Counted from the stretch's first letter, positions 1 through 13,646 are shown. The stretch: 41,394 nucleotides of DNA from Cudoniella acicularis (GCA_013054445.1 JAAMPI010000365.1:1-41394), one strand, 5' to 3'. Program-made: numbers and translations. Notes: generated by a model from the letters alone, not told the origin.

Positions 1-668
1 TTATTTGCGTTTTAATTATACGATTACAGGGCAAAAGGAATCATAAGAATAGCTTCGATTATGTCAGGATTGCCTTTGCAGTGACACGGGGGCAGTAATC
101 AGGTGCTATGGTGGAGAGACAAGTGGGGTGCTGGACGGTATCGCAATAGTGGCAAGAAAGTGGCAAAATAACATCTGAACCAGGGGGGGGGGATAGTAGT
201 AGTTACATAAATTACGACGGCATCGACCAAGTCAACTCCAGTATCAAGAAAATAACACGGCCATGTACATACAGTCCTTAAGGTTATAGTCTCAGAGGGG
301 AGCACCTTAGGGCTTGGTTGACTCGTGGCACATCATCTTTCACGCTCCACGCACCAATGCATCACACCATTAGACTAGACTGTTAAGGAGTATGTACTTT
401 GCATAACTTATGTACACGAAGCCAAGTAAACACGCCAACTCCATAGTACCAAAAAGGACTCGCTAGTATCGTAAAGCATAGCCATCAAGAAGGACGAGTA
501 GAGCAAAAAAAAAACCTTCCTACACCTTCGTATCCGCATAGCATCGTTGCAAAAGCGTAAAAGCTTTTCCCACTTTTCTTCCACAAATTCCAGTTGCCTG
601 TCCGCCCGTCCATTGTTGGATCCAGGTCGTACTCGGCTCTGTATCTGTACAGTCATGTCACCAACTCT
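1..668. other. 3' flank of GLT1, no gene seen
   Basis: This stretch follows the GLT1 stop codon. Only short open frames without domain character are present. The one notable item is a run of ten G at 183-192. I see no RNA gene or mobile element. Confidence 0.5.
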
Positions 669-3600
669 TCAGGTTGCAGCAGCGGCCACCTGAATAGAAG
701 CACGCTCAGCACGACCCAAAATTTCCTGAGCAGTGCGTTTAACAATGCCACCAGTTACAGGAAGGCTGCTAGATCCCTCCAAGAACAAATCGACCTCGCG
801 AGCCGATTGACGTCCTTCGTTAATACCCCTGATTTCATTAATATTTTCTCCTTTAGATAGATATGGTGGGGACTTACCAAACAATGAGGGATTGTCCACG
901 GCGGCAATCACCAGCAGCGAAGACACCTTCAACATTGGTGTGGTATTTTCCAGGTGGTGTCTTGATGTTCTTGCGAGCATCCTTTTCAATTTCATCACCA
1001 AGCACACGATCTTCTGGACCCAAGAATCCCATCGACAAGAGGACAAGTTCGGCCGGGAAGAATTGTTGGGATCCCTCAATCTTCTTCATGTCCCAGCCGC
1101 CAGTTGCCGACTTGGTCCACTCGACTCGGATGGTATTGATACCCTTGACCTTTCCAGTGCCATCATCCACGAACTCCTCAGACATAACGCAGAATTCACG
1201 AGGGTCCTTGCCCATGTGCTGCTTGACTTCAGTGTGGCCGTAATCGACACGATAGATTCTTGGCCATTGCGGCCAAGGATTGTCACGAGCACGCTCAGAA
1301 GGTGGTTGTGGCAGCAGCTCAAAGTTGACGACGGACTTGGCACCGTGGCGAACCGATGTGCCGATACAATCGTTTCCAGTATCTCCACCTCCGATAACCA
1401 CAACGTTTTTGCCCTTGGCCGAAATGTATTCGCCATCTGCAAGTTCGGAATCAAGCAAAGATTTTGTGTTGCGGTGCAAGAACTGCATGGCGAAGTGGAT
1501 CCCCTCAAGACTTCGGTTCTTGATTGGAAGATCACGAGCAACAGTAGCCCCAGTAGCAATGACGACTGCATCATTCTCTGCCTTCAGGTCTGCCAGTTTG
1601 ATATCTTGTCCAATGGCAACGCCGGTCTTGAAAACAACACCTTCAGCAGCCATGAAATCTGTGCGGCGCTTCACAATCTTCTTATCAAGTTTCATGTTCG
1701 GAATGCCGTACATCAGGAGACCACCTGCACGATCGGCACGTTCGTAAACAGTGACTTGGTGGCCAGCCTTGTTGAGCTGATCAGCACATGCAAGACCAGC
1801 TGGCCCTGAGCCAACGATGGCAACTGTCTTGCCAGTCCGGACTTTGGGAGGCTGTGGGATCATCCAACCCATATCAAATCCGCGATCGATGATAGCACAC
1901 TCGATCGACTTGATACCGACAGGATCTTCATTGATGCCTAGTACACATGCTCCCTCACAAGGAGCTGGGCATACGCGGCCAGTGAACTCTGGAAAGTTGT
2001 TAGTCATGAGCAGGCGATTCAAGGCATCTTTCCATTGATTCTGGAAAACCAGCTCATTCCACTTGGGAATAATGTTGGAAATTGGACATCCAGAATCTGA
2101 CTGACAGAATGGAACACCACAATCCATGCAACGAGCAGCCTGGTACTTGAGCTCATCCTCATCGAGTCTCTTGGAAAGCTCGGCCCAATCGCGAGTACGA
2201 GACGCCGCGGGACGGTATTTCTCGGATCGACGCTGGTACTTCATGAATCCCTTCGTCTTATCCAAGATCAAAGATCGTTTTTTCTCAACAGAAGTATCTC
2301 CGATGGTCTCCTCAATATCTTGGAGAGTTGGTTTTTTATCATGCTTGTCCTTCTTTTCGTGAAGTTCGCGCACTGGGTTTCCAGGAAGCAGAGGGAGTTG
2401 ATACTCGGCACGCTTTGCTTCGGCAACTCTGGCTGCTTCTTCTTCCAATACTCGCTTGTAGTCAACCGGAAGAACCTTAACAAAGCGAGGCAGAGCTCTG
2501 TTGAAGTCAAGAAGGATACGGGCAGCAAGCTCGGAGCCAGTGTAGTGGTGATGGTCCTCAATCAGACCACGAACGAAGGCAATCTCGGCGGGGTCGTCAA
2601 TACCTGAAGCTTCAACCATTTCAGGGTTGAGCTTTGACATGAAATCCTGCTGAATATCCAAAATGTAGGCGATCCCACCCGACATTCCAGCGGCAAAGTT
2701 TCGACCAGTGCTTCCAAGGACGAGGACACGACCTCCAGTCATGTACTCGCAACCGTGGTCACCAACACCTTCGACAACGGCAGTGGCACCCGAGTTTCGG
2801 ACAGCAAATCGCTCGGCGGCAACGCCACGGAAGAAGCAAGTTCCGCTAGTCGCACCATACAGGCAAACGTTACCAACCAAAACGTTCTCTTCTGCCTTGA
2901 ATACAGCAGTACGAGGAGGATAGATGATGAGGCGTCCCCCAGACAAACCCTTTCCAACATAGTCATTGGCATCTCCCTCTAGTTCTAGGGTAACACCGGG
3001 CGCAAGGAAGGCACCGAATGACTGTCCGGCCGAACCCTTGATATTGACATGAACTGTATCCATAGGTAATCCATCTTCTCCATATCGCTTTGAAATTTGG
3101 TAAGAAAGGGAAGTACCCATGGCACGGTCGGTATTGACTATGTCACACTCGATGCGCGATGGCAAGCCTTTATCAAGAGTCAATTCAGCCTCAGAGATAA
3201 GCTTGTTATCTAGTCTGACATAGAGGCGATGATCTTGCTTTCGGACATTGAAGGTGGCGACACCAGGTCTAAGCTTGTGTGCTGGTGTGAGGATAAGAGA
3301 CAAGTCAATGTTTTGGGTCTTGTTTGTTCGGAGGTCCTCGCGAACTCTCAAGCACTCAGCATGGCCAACCATTTCATTAATGGTTCTAAAGCCAAGCTTT
3401 GCCATGATTGCTCGCAATTCATTAGCAATGTAGTAAAAGAAGTTAATAACATGTTCAGGCGTGCCCTGGAACTTCTTCCGGAGCTCGGGATCCTGAGTGG
3501 CAATACCGACTGGACATGTGTTCCTAGTATTATGAGCTGAGTGTTCCACAGTGAGAAAAACTTTAAGAAAATAATACTGACAAGTGGCACTTTCGCATCA

Positions 3601-6600
3601 TGATGCAGCCCATGGCGATAAGAGGGGTAGTAGCGAAACCCCATTCCTCGGCACCAAGTAAACATGCGATAGCAACATCTCTGCCAGTCCTAAGTTGGCC
3701 ATCGGTTTGTACGACAACACGGCCACGCAGATCGTTCAGAACCAAGGTCTGATGGGTTTCTGCGAGACCAAGCTCCCATGGTAGACCAGCATATTTGATA
3801 CCAGTCCATCGAGAAGCACCAGTTCCACCATCGTGGCCGGAAATCAGGATGTGATCCGCCTTTGCCTTTGCAACACCAGAGGCGACAATTCCCACGCCCG
3901 TTTCAGAAACGAGCTTGACAGATACTCTTGCTCGAGGATTGGAGCACTTGAGATCGTAAATCAACTGCTTAAGATCTTCAATAGAGTAAATGTCGTGATG
4001 GGGTGGTGGCGAGATGAGACCAACACCAGGGGTAGAGTGGCGGGTTCTAGCAATTGACTTCGAGACTTTGTGGCCAGGAAGCTCACCGCCCTCACCAGGC
4101 TTGGCTCCTTGAGCCATCTTGATTTGAAGCTCATCCGAATCAGCTAGATAGTTGGAAGTGACACCGAAACGGCCGGATGCAACTTGTTTGATAGCTGATC
4201 GCATAGTATCACCATTTGGCATTCTTTCGGATCTCTCAGGATCCTCTCCACCCTCTCCGGTATTGGATTTTCCGCCAAGACGGTTCATGGCAACAGCAAG
4301 CGTAGAATGAGATTCCATGGAGATTGAGCCATACGACATGGCTCCAGTGCAGAATCGTCGGACAATTTCAGTCCATGGTTCAACCTGATCAATCGGAACA
4401 GGTGCACACTCGTCAAACTTGAAGTCGAGAAGACCGCGAAGAGTGCAAGCCTTGATTTGTTCATACTCAGAGAGTGAGTATGCCTCATATGATTTATCAT
4501 TCTTGGTGCGGACAGCGTCTTGGATGTTGGCAATTGACGTAGGATCGTTGATGTGCGGTTCTCCGCCATCACGCCAATGATATTCACCAGACTCCACAAG
4601 TCCTGGAATGCTGACTGTGTATCGAGAAGGAAATCCCTTTTCGTGGAAACGGAAAGCATCTTCTGCGATTAGCTCAAAGGTAATACCCTTGATTCTGGTA
4701 GCTGTGCCCTTGAAACATCGGTCGACGACTGTATCATCAACACCAAGAGCCTCAAAGATCTGAGCGCCTTTGTAGCTAGCCAAGGTGGAAATGCCCATCT
4801 TGCTCATAACCTTCAAGATACCTCCGTCAGCAGAGTACTTGTAGTTGCGAATAAGCGTGTCATCGCTGAGTTTCTTCCTGATAAGGCCTTCACGGTTGAG
4901 CTTCAAAATACACTCCATAGCAAGGTATGGGTTGATGGCGTCTGCACCGTAACCGACCAAGACACACATATGGTGAACCTCACGAGCCTCAGCAGTTTCA
5001 ACCACGAGAGCCGCGAGAGAACGCCATTTGTTATTGACCAAGTGATGATGGACCATTCCGGAAGCAAGCAGGGCAGAAACAGGGACACGAGTAGCTGATG
5101 TGGCACGATCAGACAAGATGATGATACGGTCCTTGTTTTCAATAGCAGCGGTAGCTTGGTCGCAAATCTCGTCCAGGTGTTTAATATAACCTTGAACGCC
5201 TTCGGATTTAGGGAATGTCAAGTCGATGACCTTGACGGTCCAAGATGGGTGAAGTTTGTTGACATTCTTCAACGCATTGAATTCTGGGATGGACAGAACA
5301 GGGGTAGGCAACAACAATCTACCGCACTGAGAGGCATCCATTTCAAGGAGATTGCCCTGGGGACCGACATAACATTCCAGCGACATGACGATGGCTTCTC
5401 TGATGGGATCAATGGGAGGATTTGTAACTTGTGCAAATAATTGGCGGAAATACTCGTAGAGTAGGCGTGGGGCCTGAGCCAGGCATGCCAGAGGAGCATC
5501 ATTTCCCATGGATCCAAGCGCTTCCTTCTCGTCAGAAGCCATAGGTGCGAGGAGCAAGCTCACTTGCTCGAATGAGTATCCAAAGGCTCTCAACATGGCA
5601 TCCTCTTGAATTGCCGTGGAGTCGGGTTTGGCCGTGAGATCAAGGGAACCACGTCTGTCGAGATCTTCATACACTTTGGGCAAGCTGATCAGCTCTTTCT
5701 CAAGCCAAGATCTAAAATTATGACGATGCGCGACTGTATTCTTCAATTCTGCATCATCGATGATACGGCCTGCAAGGGTATCGACGAGGAGCATCTTGCC
5801 AGGCTGTAGACGGCCTTTGAGGATAACTCGCTCGGGATCAACCTGGATAGTTCCGACCTCGGAAGCGCAGATAATTCTGTCATCATCAAGGACGTAGTAT
5901 CTGCAAGGTCGGAGACCGTTTCTGTCAAGGTTCGCACCGCAGTATCTTCCATCTGCGAATGTGAAGAGTGCAGGCCCATCCCAAGGCTCCATTTGACAAG
6001 CCGCCCACTCATAAAACGCGGCTTTGGCAGGATCCATCGCTGCATTGTCCTGCCATGCCTCGGGCACCATGAGCATGACTGCTTCCGGTAATGACAAGAC
6101 GCCATTCACAGTCAATAACTCGAGGACGTTGTCGAAAGCAGCGGAATCGGATCCGCCATCCTCAACGATCGGATAAAGCATTTCAAGCTCATCGCCAAAG
6201 ATGTTAGATTGCATGACACCCTCACGAGCGCGCATCCAGTTCTTATTACCTCGCAATGTATTGATTTCACCTGATTGGTGTTAGTACATGGATTACATGG
6301 GAATTTACAAGTTTCCATACCATTGTGAGCTGCCCAGCGCAGAGGTTGAGCACGGTCCCAGGATGGGAAAGTATTCGTCGAAAAACGAGAATGGACAAGA
6401 GCAAAGTGGGCTTCGTAATCGGCGTTTACCAGATCATAATAATATTGATAGACCTGCACAGGAGCAAGCTGGCCCTTGTAAACAATATTCTTGTTAGAAA
6501 GGGAGCATAGGTAAAACCAATTGTGAAGGCCAATGGTATGGGTCGCACGCTTTCGGAGCACGTAGAGTTGTCTCTCGAAATATTTCTCATCAAAATGATC

Positions 6601-7374
6601 AGGGTCTGTGGTCTCTGGCGAATTACCATAGCCATATGCGGATGCTAGCACAACGAATGGCTGCAAAATAATAGGCTCACGAGAAGCAGCAGCGGGACCA
6701 AGAAGAGTAGAATCTTTAGGAGGCTCTCGCCATCCCAGTACCCTTAACCCCAGGGACTCTGAGATCTCTTCCAATTGTTTTTTTGATTCCTGCAACGTCT
6801 CCTCATCTGGCTTGAAGAAAAGATTGCCCACGGCATATTGACCCAACGGGGGAAGCTTGATATCCGTTTCGCGCTCGAAATTCTTGATGAAAAACTTGTG
6901 GGGGATTGAGGTCATAACCCCAGCTCCGTCTCCGTCTCGCGCATCGGATCCCACCGCACCTCGATGGGTCATGTTACACAGGAGGTTTCGCGCTGGAAGT
7001 GAAGAGGTTAGCATACCGGATCTGACCCAGAAAGGAGTAGGGGCCTACCATCGCTGACGATTTTGTGGCTCGCCTTGCCTTTTATGTGGCTGCAATTGAA
7101 GTTAGCCTGGAATCCCTTTGCGCAACAGCTAGGGTCAATACCTACCATGCAAAACCAACACCGCATGCATCTTTTTCCAAGCTTGGATCGTAGAGTCCTC
7201 TGGTTCTCTCGGTTAGCATTGTCATGGTGGGTTGGCTAGGGAAACTTACTGCTTCACGGGAAGCGCGCCTGCCCACGACTCATTCTCCTCGGTCTGATAC
7301 TCATATTGATGGTATGGCTCGTTCTCTGCGTCGATCTGGGTTTGTCTGTCATTGAAATCGTCGGCTTTTGCCAT
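669..7374 (-). CDS. GLT1: NADH-dependent glutamate synthase (GOGAT), full length
   Basis: The product makes two glutamates from glutamine and 2-oxoglutarate using NADH, in the ammonium-assimilation (GS-GOGAT) cycle. Seven exons give a 2128-residue protein, the usual fungal length. Introns are 7200-7249, 7090-7145, 6993-7048, 6271-6320, 3524-3581 and 829-877. The start is the ATG at 7374. It leaves a 53-residue propeptide before Cys54 (DACGVGF), the position of the catalytic amidotransferase cysteine in yeast Glt1. In order come the class II amidotransferase domain, the central and FMN/2-oxoglutarate synthase domain, and a Cys cluster (MMRKCHLNTCPVG) for the 3Fe-4S centre. After these lie the GXGXG beta-helix domain and the NADH-binding subunit region with Cys-rich 4Fe-4S motifs ([16 protein letters not shown]). 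Two nucleotide-binding loops ([18 protein letters not shown]) are also visible. The last exon restores WGINEGR, typical of the family C-terminus. The gene appears intact. Confidence 0.96.
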
Positions 7375-7953
7375 AGCAGGCAAAGAAGCGGCGATTTCGA
7401 GGAAAGTTATTCGCAAGGGAGAATTAGGATCCCGCTCGATGTAGGCGATGGGGAGAAGTTCTTTGTTTGAATGTAGCTGATCTTTAGGATAGCAAGTCAG
7501 CGGAAGATGTTTTTTTTGTTAGGGCAGTCCAGAAGAAATGTAGGTGGGGTGTGATTGAATGTTTGCTGTGGGGGTAGGAGGGGCAATTGGAAGGAATTCA
7601 AGTTCAGCCGAGCAATCTAGCTTAAGATAGCTCCCCCACTGGCAGTGAATCGTCTCAAATTGGTCGCCAGCATCAGCCATCAACGGTCAACTGCCACGGG
7701 ACTAACGCCGATACTGCTGCTGCTGTTGATTTTATTGAGACACCCAAGTTCTGTGGATTGTCGAATTTGGAAGATTTGCGAGCCTGACAACGCCCAGGCT
7801 AGGAGCAGCTCAACCCAGAACGGCTTCATGCATGATGATGATAATGTAATGGGGTTGTAAGGATGGCGATAACAGTGCGATTGGCGGGCCGGCATTGGAA
7901 AATGAGGGGAAACGTCACAATGGCATTGCTACTCACATTGCTCAGGCTACTTC

Positions 7954-7980
7954 TTTGTCTTTGTCTTTGTCTTTGTCTTT
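7954..7980. repeat. TTTGTC microsatellite
   Basis: About four and a half copies of the hexamer TTTGTC lie in the spacer roughly 580 bp upstream of the GLT1 start. No function is assigned. Confidence 0.85.
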
Positions 7981-8115
7981 GCGTCACAACAGCACCGGCG
8001 CGGGGTGTATGAGAGTGCGGCAGTGATGGAGGGAAGGGAAGGGAGAGGGTAGCTTTCAGAAAATTTGAGAAAGATGGGGGACGGCGGGTTTTATTCTTTG
8101 CGTTGATGACTACGC

Positions 8116-8152
8116 GGCACTGGCACTGGGCCTGGCACTGGGCCTGGCACTG
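8116..8152. repeat. 12-bp tandem repeat
   Basis: Repeats of a TGGCACTGGGCC unit, with a partial leading copy, make a short GC-rich tandem array in the GLT1-APC15 spacer. Confidence 0.8.
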
Positions 8153-9716
8153 TTCACTTGGTGCGGCCGCTAGTCAATAGTCAATGGGCAAGGCGGATCT
8201 CGTTTCGTGGGATGGGATATCCGATATTGTGGATGGAGCATGGGCCAGAGGGGAGGAGGCTAGCCAGAGTTCACGTCCGATTCGACCTGCTCCTCTAGGC
8301 CTCCTCTTCTTCGGCCTGTACCGGACTTCACTCACTGCACACTGTACACTGCACAGTGCACAGTACATTACATTACACCCAACGCGAACTCGCAGATTTT
8401 TGTCTTTGGAGACACGGCCTGCAGTGCAGTTGAGAACCGTGAGACTCGTATTTAGTCAGTTACATTAACACATGTTTGTCTATCTATATAATGAGTGCTC
8501 AGTGTTGTATCGGCATTGTCTCTCTCCCTCGCCCGGTACAACTGTGCTGTGCTCAGTAGCCTTGGACACTGCAGCTCGGACCCGATCAGCAGCAGTAGTG
8601 ACATGCTCCATTCTCTGGCTGTTTTTCTGCGCTCTTCCTCTTCTTAAGCTTCCATTTCCACTTCCACCTCTACTTGTTGGTTGATTATAGCCGATGCGCG
8701 CCTGCGGTAGCCGTGGGTGGCCCTTGTGCTTGGACATGGTTTCCCAAGCACCCCACACAGCAAGGCCATCTGCAGAGTGCACGCCCAGATGCATACAGGA
8801 TGTCTCGATGTCGTGATTCGCATGCAACGCGCAGCCGGCCATCATATCACCGCGAATAGGAGGCTAGGCAGATCGCCTCAAGCGTGTTGTAACTGCTGCT
8901 GTACATGGCCTGGGCGACCTTACGCTCCGAGCTGGCGAGCTGGCATGACTTGGAAGACTCAGAAGACATGAAAAAGGTTTTCTTTGCAGGAGGCCGATAT
9001 CGCCGCTGGCAGAAAGCCGAACCCCGTCCCCGTTACCCAGCGCCTAGGAGCCTAGGTAGCATCATTATTAAAGCCAGCGGTTGATTGGACTGACGAGCTC
9101 GTGGGACATGATTCTGGAGCTCGCCGAGGGATGGTCCTAGCTGCAAGCGTCGCCACAGAAAAAAAAAAGTTAATGAAGCTCTTCCTACTGGCCGGACCTC
9201 TTCTTCAGGGGTCTTCGCATACCATGAAAAAATCCAATGACACATGAAGCTTCGCCAGTCAGCCAATCATTGGGCCCAGATACCCCGATTAGACAACTGT
9301 TCATAAGGTTTCTCCTCAGGAGGGGTAGGTCTCTGGGTGGTCCTGATCGGTCCTGGTCGGCCAACCCTGCATTTGTGCCCCACGTCAGTAGACAAATAAG
9401 ATCTGACGTTTCTGACGACCTGCAGTGGTTCGCTGCGTCGACGTCTGGCATCTGCAAAAGTGGCGGCTCGCATTTTTCTGAACCGCATCCCGTGACCCGG
9501 AACATCTTGGAGGGCCTGATCTAGAAGTCGGGCGCAATAGGAACAGTGAACCGCGTGTCAAGGAAAATCGCTGGCAAAGTGGGATCTTCGAGAGACAGCA
9601 CTCGGGAAGAGAAACTTTTGGGAAGCACAAAAGAGCGGTCAATCAAAGTGCACCCGAGCCGGCCAGTGCCGAGCTGTTACGCCTCTGACTAACAGATTCA
9701 GAAATGGCCAGAGGAG

Positions 9717-9742
9717 AACCTTGGAACCTTGGAACCTTGGAA
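9717..9742. repeat. 8-bp tandem repeat
   Basis: Three consecutive copies of AACCTTGG are followed by AA. The array lies about 500 bp upstream of APC15. No function is assigned. Confidence 0.8.
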
Positions 9743-10237
9743 GTGCCGCCTGTTCCTCTGGGAGCCAACTCAGCAGAAAAGAGCAGGCCTCCTCTGCATA
9801 ACTTCGGGTACAAGAGGCCCCAGAGCAGTGTGCAGTGTGTACGGTATTTATTGCCAGCATTGACTTGAACAAGGAAGTGTCTGCGGGTTACGGGTGCTGT
9901 ACTGGTAGGTTATAACGTCGGTTTGCTCGTCTCCGCGGCCATCGGGATTTGACTTGTCGGATGTTGTCCGGGAGTATGTCCAATGCCCGGGTAAAGAATC
10001 AGCATCTTCAGGGCTCACCTGCATCGTCAGGCATTCGACAAGGCTGAGAACGCAAGGCTGTCGATTTATTACAGGGGCCCTTGCATTGTGCATTTTAGCG
10101 CGAATGGCTGACCAGGGGAGAGTAAGGTTATTTTCAGCCCCTCATAAGTCAAGTCGCGACAACAACGACAACCTCAGCCTCACATCATAGCCGAGTAAAT
10201 CTACATCGTGAAATATCTATACAGTAAAGTCTGCAAG

Positions 10238-11301
10238 ATGCTCTCTCTTCCAAGCCTCGCTCCCCAAGATGTAAGCAGCTTGTATTTTGGCTTTTTAACG
10301 CGTTCTAACCCCTAGGCTAGTCATATACTCTTTGGTATACCTCTTCGAATTCTACCACTTCTCCACAGCACGAAAATAACAACCATTCCGATCATCTGGG
10401 CTCTCAAGCCCAAGGTCAGAACGCGGGCGCAAATCCTCACCGACGACAGCATGCCTTCAATCGACACCCTCTTGCGCGTTTGCGTTCCGACGAACAATAC
10501 ATAGAACGGCGCAAACAAAACGTCCAAAACTATGGCAACTCATGGATCAAGCCTCCTGGAATCCCCAAGTCCTTGCATCAATTACGCGAAGAAAAGAGAG
10601 AAATGGAGGAGCATCAGGAGGCCTTGAGACGAGAAGCACTTGCGCAAGAGCTTGCCGAGGCTGAAGTAGAAGGCGTGGACACAATGCTGCAAGGCGAGGG
10701 AATGGATCCAGACATAGAAGAAGCGAGAGACCTGGATGACGACGTGCCCGAAGCAGAGACAACTGCTTTGACTGTAGACGAAGGTGACGAAACTGAGAGC
10801 GAAGATCTTGAACACGATACTGAGGCTGTTCCGAGAGGAGTTTTGGCTTCACGGCTACCCGATGATGTTTACAGAGAAACGCTTGTGCGTGGAGAAGAAC
10901 CGCGATCTGCACGTTTTGGAGACGAGGGAGATTCCACAATCGATGGAGAAGATCACTCACAAATGCTGCAAGAAGAAGACCTTGTACAAGAGACCACACA
11001 TGCACACCATGATGAAGACATGGATATGGACGCCGATCTTGACGCCGACATACCCGAGGCCGGGGGATACGAGCATACAGATACGGAAGCAGAACTTACC
11101 AGTAGTGATGATGACGAGAGTGTAGATGATGGTGTACTGCCCCGAGGTTTCCAGCCTACGGCGAGTATGGTGAGGAGTGATGGAACTCAGAATAGTATGG
11201 ATTTAAGCGGGATTCTCTCTAATGGCAGTAGCCAAATAGGAAGCAGTCCACAACAAAGACACAATCACGGCGGTCCTGCAAGAAGGCTAAGACATTCTTA
11301 A
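10238..11301 (+). CDS. APC15: Anaphase-promoting complex subunit 15 (Apc15/Mnd2-like)
   Basis: Apc15 is a small, largely disordered subunit of the anaphase-promoting complex, the ubiquitin ligase that drives mitotic exit. In other species it assists turnover of the mitotic checkpoint complex. Exon 1 (10238-10270) encodes MLSLPSLAPQD. Intron 10271-10320 ends at the second of two adjacent AG sites, which gives SYTLWYTSS, the family hallmark (LPxLxPxD-S-x-LWYTSS). A conserved basic stretch follows (RRKQNVQNYGNSWIKPPG), then a charged helix (HQLREEKREMEEHQE). The remainder to residue 337 is acidic and low in complexity, rich in Asp, Glu and Ser. The identification rests on this N-terminal motif; the tail is not diagnostic. 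The gene diverges from GLT1 and converges on BET1. Confidence 0.85.
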
Positions 11302-12044
11302 AAGGAGAAAAAAGACATTATACAAGTCAAAAAGAGAAACATGAAATTGAGGAGGACCGGATGGTAGGAAGCATTCCGTGATGAAGCGCCTTCACCCTTT
11401 TGTGGTCTTCGACAAAGTGTAACTTTTAAAGAAAAATCGCAGTCCAAGAGATGAGCATATGCTTTAGCGTAGTACAAAAGGCAAATAAAAGGCCATTTTC
11501 CCTCATCGTGACTCGCTTCTATATCTTCAACCATTAGGCCTCTAGTATCGTGAAATCGTATAAAACACTTCAATTATCTCTGCTACTGTGACGCATTATC
11601 AAACAGAAAGAGAATTCAACTTAACCTAGCCTATAGCCTATTGTCTTATGTTGATTCTCTAAGTATTAGTACATTTCACTTAGTAGCTGTTCAATAATGC
11701 TTCCCAAATGTCCTGTGCGACTTCGCGATTCTGAGCGCGTAACAATTAAGGAGAAATACATTTTCCACACAAGGAAAATGTTCGAGTAATTACGCTTCTT
11801 CCATTTGTCTGTCTTCACTAATCACAAATGCAACAGCACAAAGTCCTAGTACTGACATGGCGCTCATGGCTATCAGCAGCAGAAAACTCCTATCATACAG
11901 CCGCCCCATAACGCCGTTGATGTTTCATGCAAGTCCAATCTGATGTCTCAACCATGTACAGTACAACGAAGGTAGCCCAAAAATGGATTCTCCTCTTGCA
12001 ACTATGGCTTTCGAAACATCTCTTCTCTCTAGATGTCCATCACC
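11302..12044. other. Convergent 3' spacer APC15/BET1
   Basis: These 743 bp separate the two stop codons of convergent genes and should contain both 3' untranslated regions. Nothing else was recognised. Confidence 0.5.
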
Positions 12045-12889
12045 TCAAAACACCCACACATAAAAGAACAAGAACCCCACGGCAGCAAAAAAAGCCAACC
12101 ACACTTTCCAGCCCACTCCTGTCCTCTCGGCCATCACTAACATCCTGTTCATCGTGCCCCGTAACCTCAATCGCGTACTATCGAAAGAGTCGTTCATTTT
12201 TTCGGCCAGGGCAGAGGACTCGCGAATCTCGTCGCCGATAGCTATCGTCATCTACCTTTATTAGCTCCACCTTTTTGTAACAGGAAGGGCAAACCCACTG
12301 ATTTCAACTGTTTAACCTTCCCCAAGATACCCTCAACCTGTCCATCATTTTGGCTCTCTAACTCGTTGAGTACAGCGTCACTGTATTGCCCTCTATTCAC
12401 CGAGATAATTAGCACCAATTCAACAATCCTCGTCCCCCCATTTGCCTCCGCAACAATCCTCCCAACAAAATCATGCTACGCACCTCGAATTTGGCGTCGC
12501 AGGCCTATATCCCGGCCTCTCCGCCGCCAGACCTCCCCCAGGAGCAGCTACCCCATTCCCACCCCCCGAATACCCATAACCGCCTACGCCATAACCACCG
12601 GGTCTTGGACTCGCTGTGCCATTGCGTGTCTTATCCGCCGTAGGCGCACCGCCGTTATAGTTCTCGAAGAGGGCGGACCGGGGATCTCGTTGATGGAGGG
12701 AGGAGGGTCCGAATCTATGTCGTGAATGAATGAAATCGTCAGCGTAGTGATTAAGAATGAACGCCCCCTTTCCCGAGGGAATGGGTGGCACTATTGCCAA
12801 TAAAACAGACTGAAACGGGAAGAGACAGCCAAGACTTGGAAAAGCGCATTGTTTTAGGTAGCAGGGAAGAACACAAACCTTTGCGCCAT
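12045..12889 (-). CDS. BET1: Bet1-like ER-Golgi SNARE
   Basis: Bet1 is a Qc-SNARE for fusion of COPII vesicles with the Golgi. Four exons give 180 residues. Introns are 12715-12878 (164 nt), 12393-12483 and 12252-12298. Exon 1 is only 11 nt (MAQ plus part of Arg4), giving a start MAQRFGPSS. The first donor, GTTTGT, is weak, but CTGAC and ACATAG lie at the right distance at the 3' end. An alternative unspliced start at 12800 would add a family-atypical N-terminus. HQRDPRSALFENY (residues 10-22) is the conserved fungal Bet1 N-terminal motif. A Gly-rich linker follows, then the SNARE helix (about 85-157; IAIGDEIRESSALAEKMND, RLRLRGTMNRML). A C-terminal membrane anchor spans about 161-179, leaving almost nothing on the luminal side. 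Confidence 0.9.
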
Positions 12890-13646
12890 GTTATTGATGA
12901 GAAATCATGTGGTGCGGATGTGAGGGAGGGAGTTGTTGGTCATGAAGCACGATGGTCCGGGAAAATAAATGTTGAAATGTGTCGCTTGAAAAGAAGCCAC
13001 CACATCATCGTTCGCATGGGAAATCTGTTCAAAGACTTCTTTGATCGCATGCTTAATTGCGAAGTCAATCAGAGTTATTTATGGCATTACTTGAGATGTT
13101 CAAGCATTAGAGCCTTGATTTCACTGTGGCTGTCGAGCTATTTCTAGTTTTGAAGGGCTTGTTGATTTGCGATGCACTCTTTGGGCAGAAAAGAAGACGG
13201 TGAGTGTGACAAGGCTAATCACTTTCGCATTTCAATACCTACAAGAAATAATGACGCGGCTTGTTAATCATACTAATGAAGGAGATTTTCAGTGAAGGAT
13301 GTGCAAACTCTCTGAGGAACTCCTGTATTGAGTATCAAGGTGCCTACCCTCTCTGTCTGTTTCTAAAATACAGTGATGCTCGGAGGACCTCTCCCATGGC
13401 TCCACAATACAATCATAGTATCATATGCCCAGTGCCTTCGTAATGCCATGTTGCAGGTAAAGAACTTTTGTCGGAAAAACGAAAGATGCCTATAAAGTCG
13501 ATGTGCGCGTTTGCGATCCAGAAGAAAGGAAAATGGATATCCAGCCGATCATGAGATCTATTGTTTGATAGACCAACGATCTCCAAAGGGTATGCGAGAC
13601 TGCGATTGACCATAGGCCACCAAACATGATCACACGTTCGACCAAT
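12890..13646. other. Spacer BET1 5' / CHZ1 3'
   Basis: This 757 bp stretch holds the BET1 promoter and the 3' end of CHZ1. I see no further gene or structured element. Confidence 0.5.

Larger units (their letters stand above)
7375..10237. other. Long divergent spacer between GLT1 and APC15
   Basis: About 2.9 kb separates the two start codons, long compared with the 0.4-0.9 kb spacers elsewhere in the left half. It must contain both promoters and 5' leaders. I found no convincing protein gene. The open frames are short, overlap on both strands and show no domain or splice logic. Three small tandem repeats are listed separately. No tRNA was seen. Confidence 0.5.

Noticed and set aside
8184..9872. 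Many overlapping 60-120 codon frames on both strands
   Set aside because: The GC-rich spacer gives stop-poor frames by chance. None has domain features and they conflict with each other.
12715..12800. Unspliced Bet1 start at 12800
   Set aside because: It would add a long N-terminus not seen in Bet1. The spliced start MAQRFGPSS fits the family and the 3' splice signals are good.
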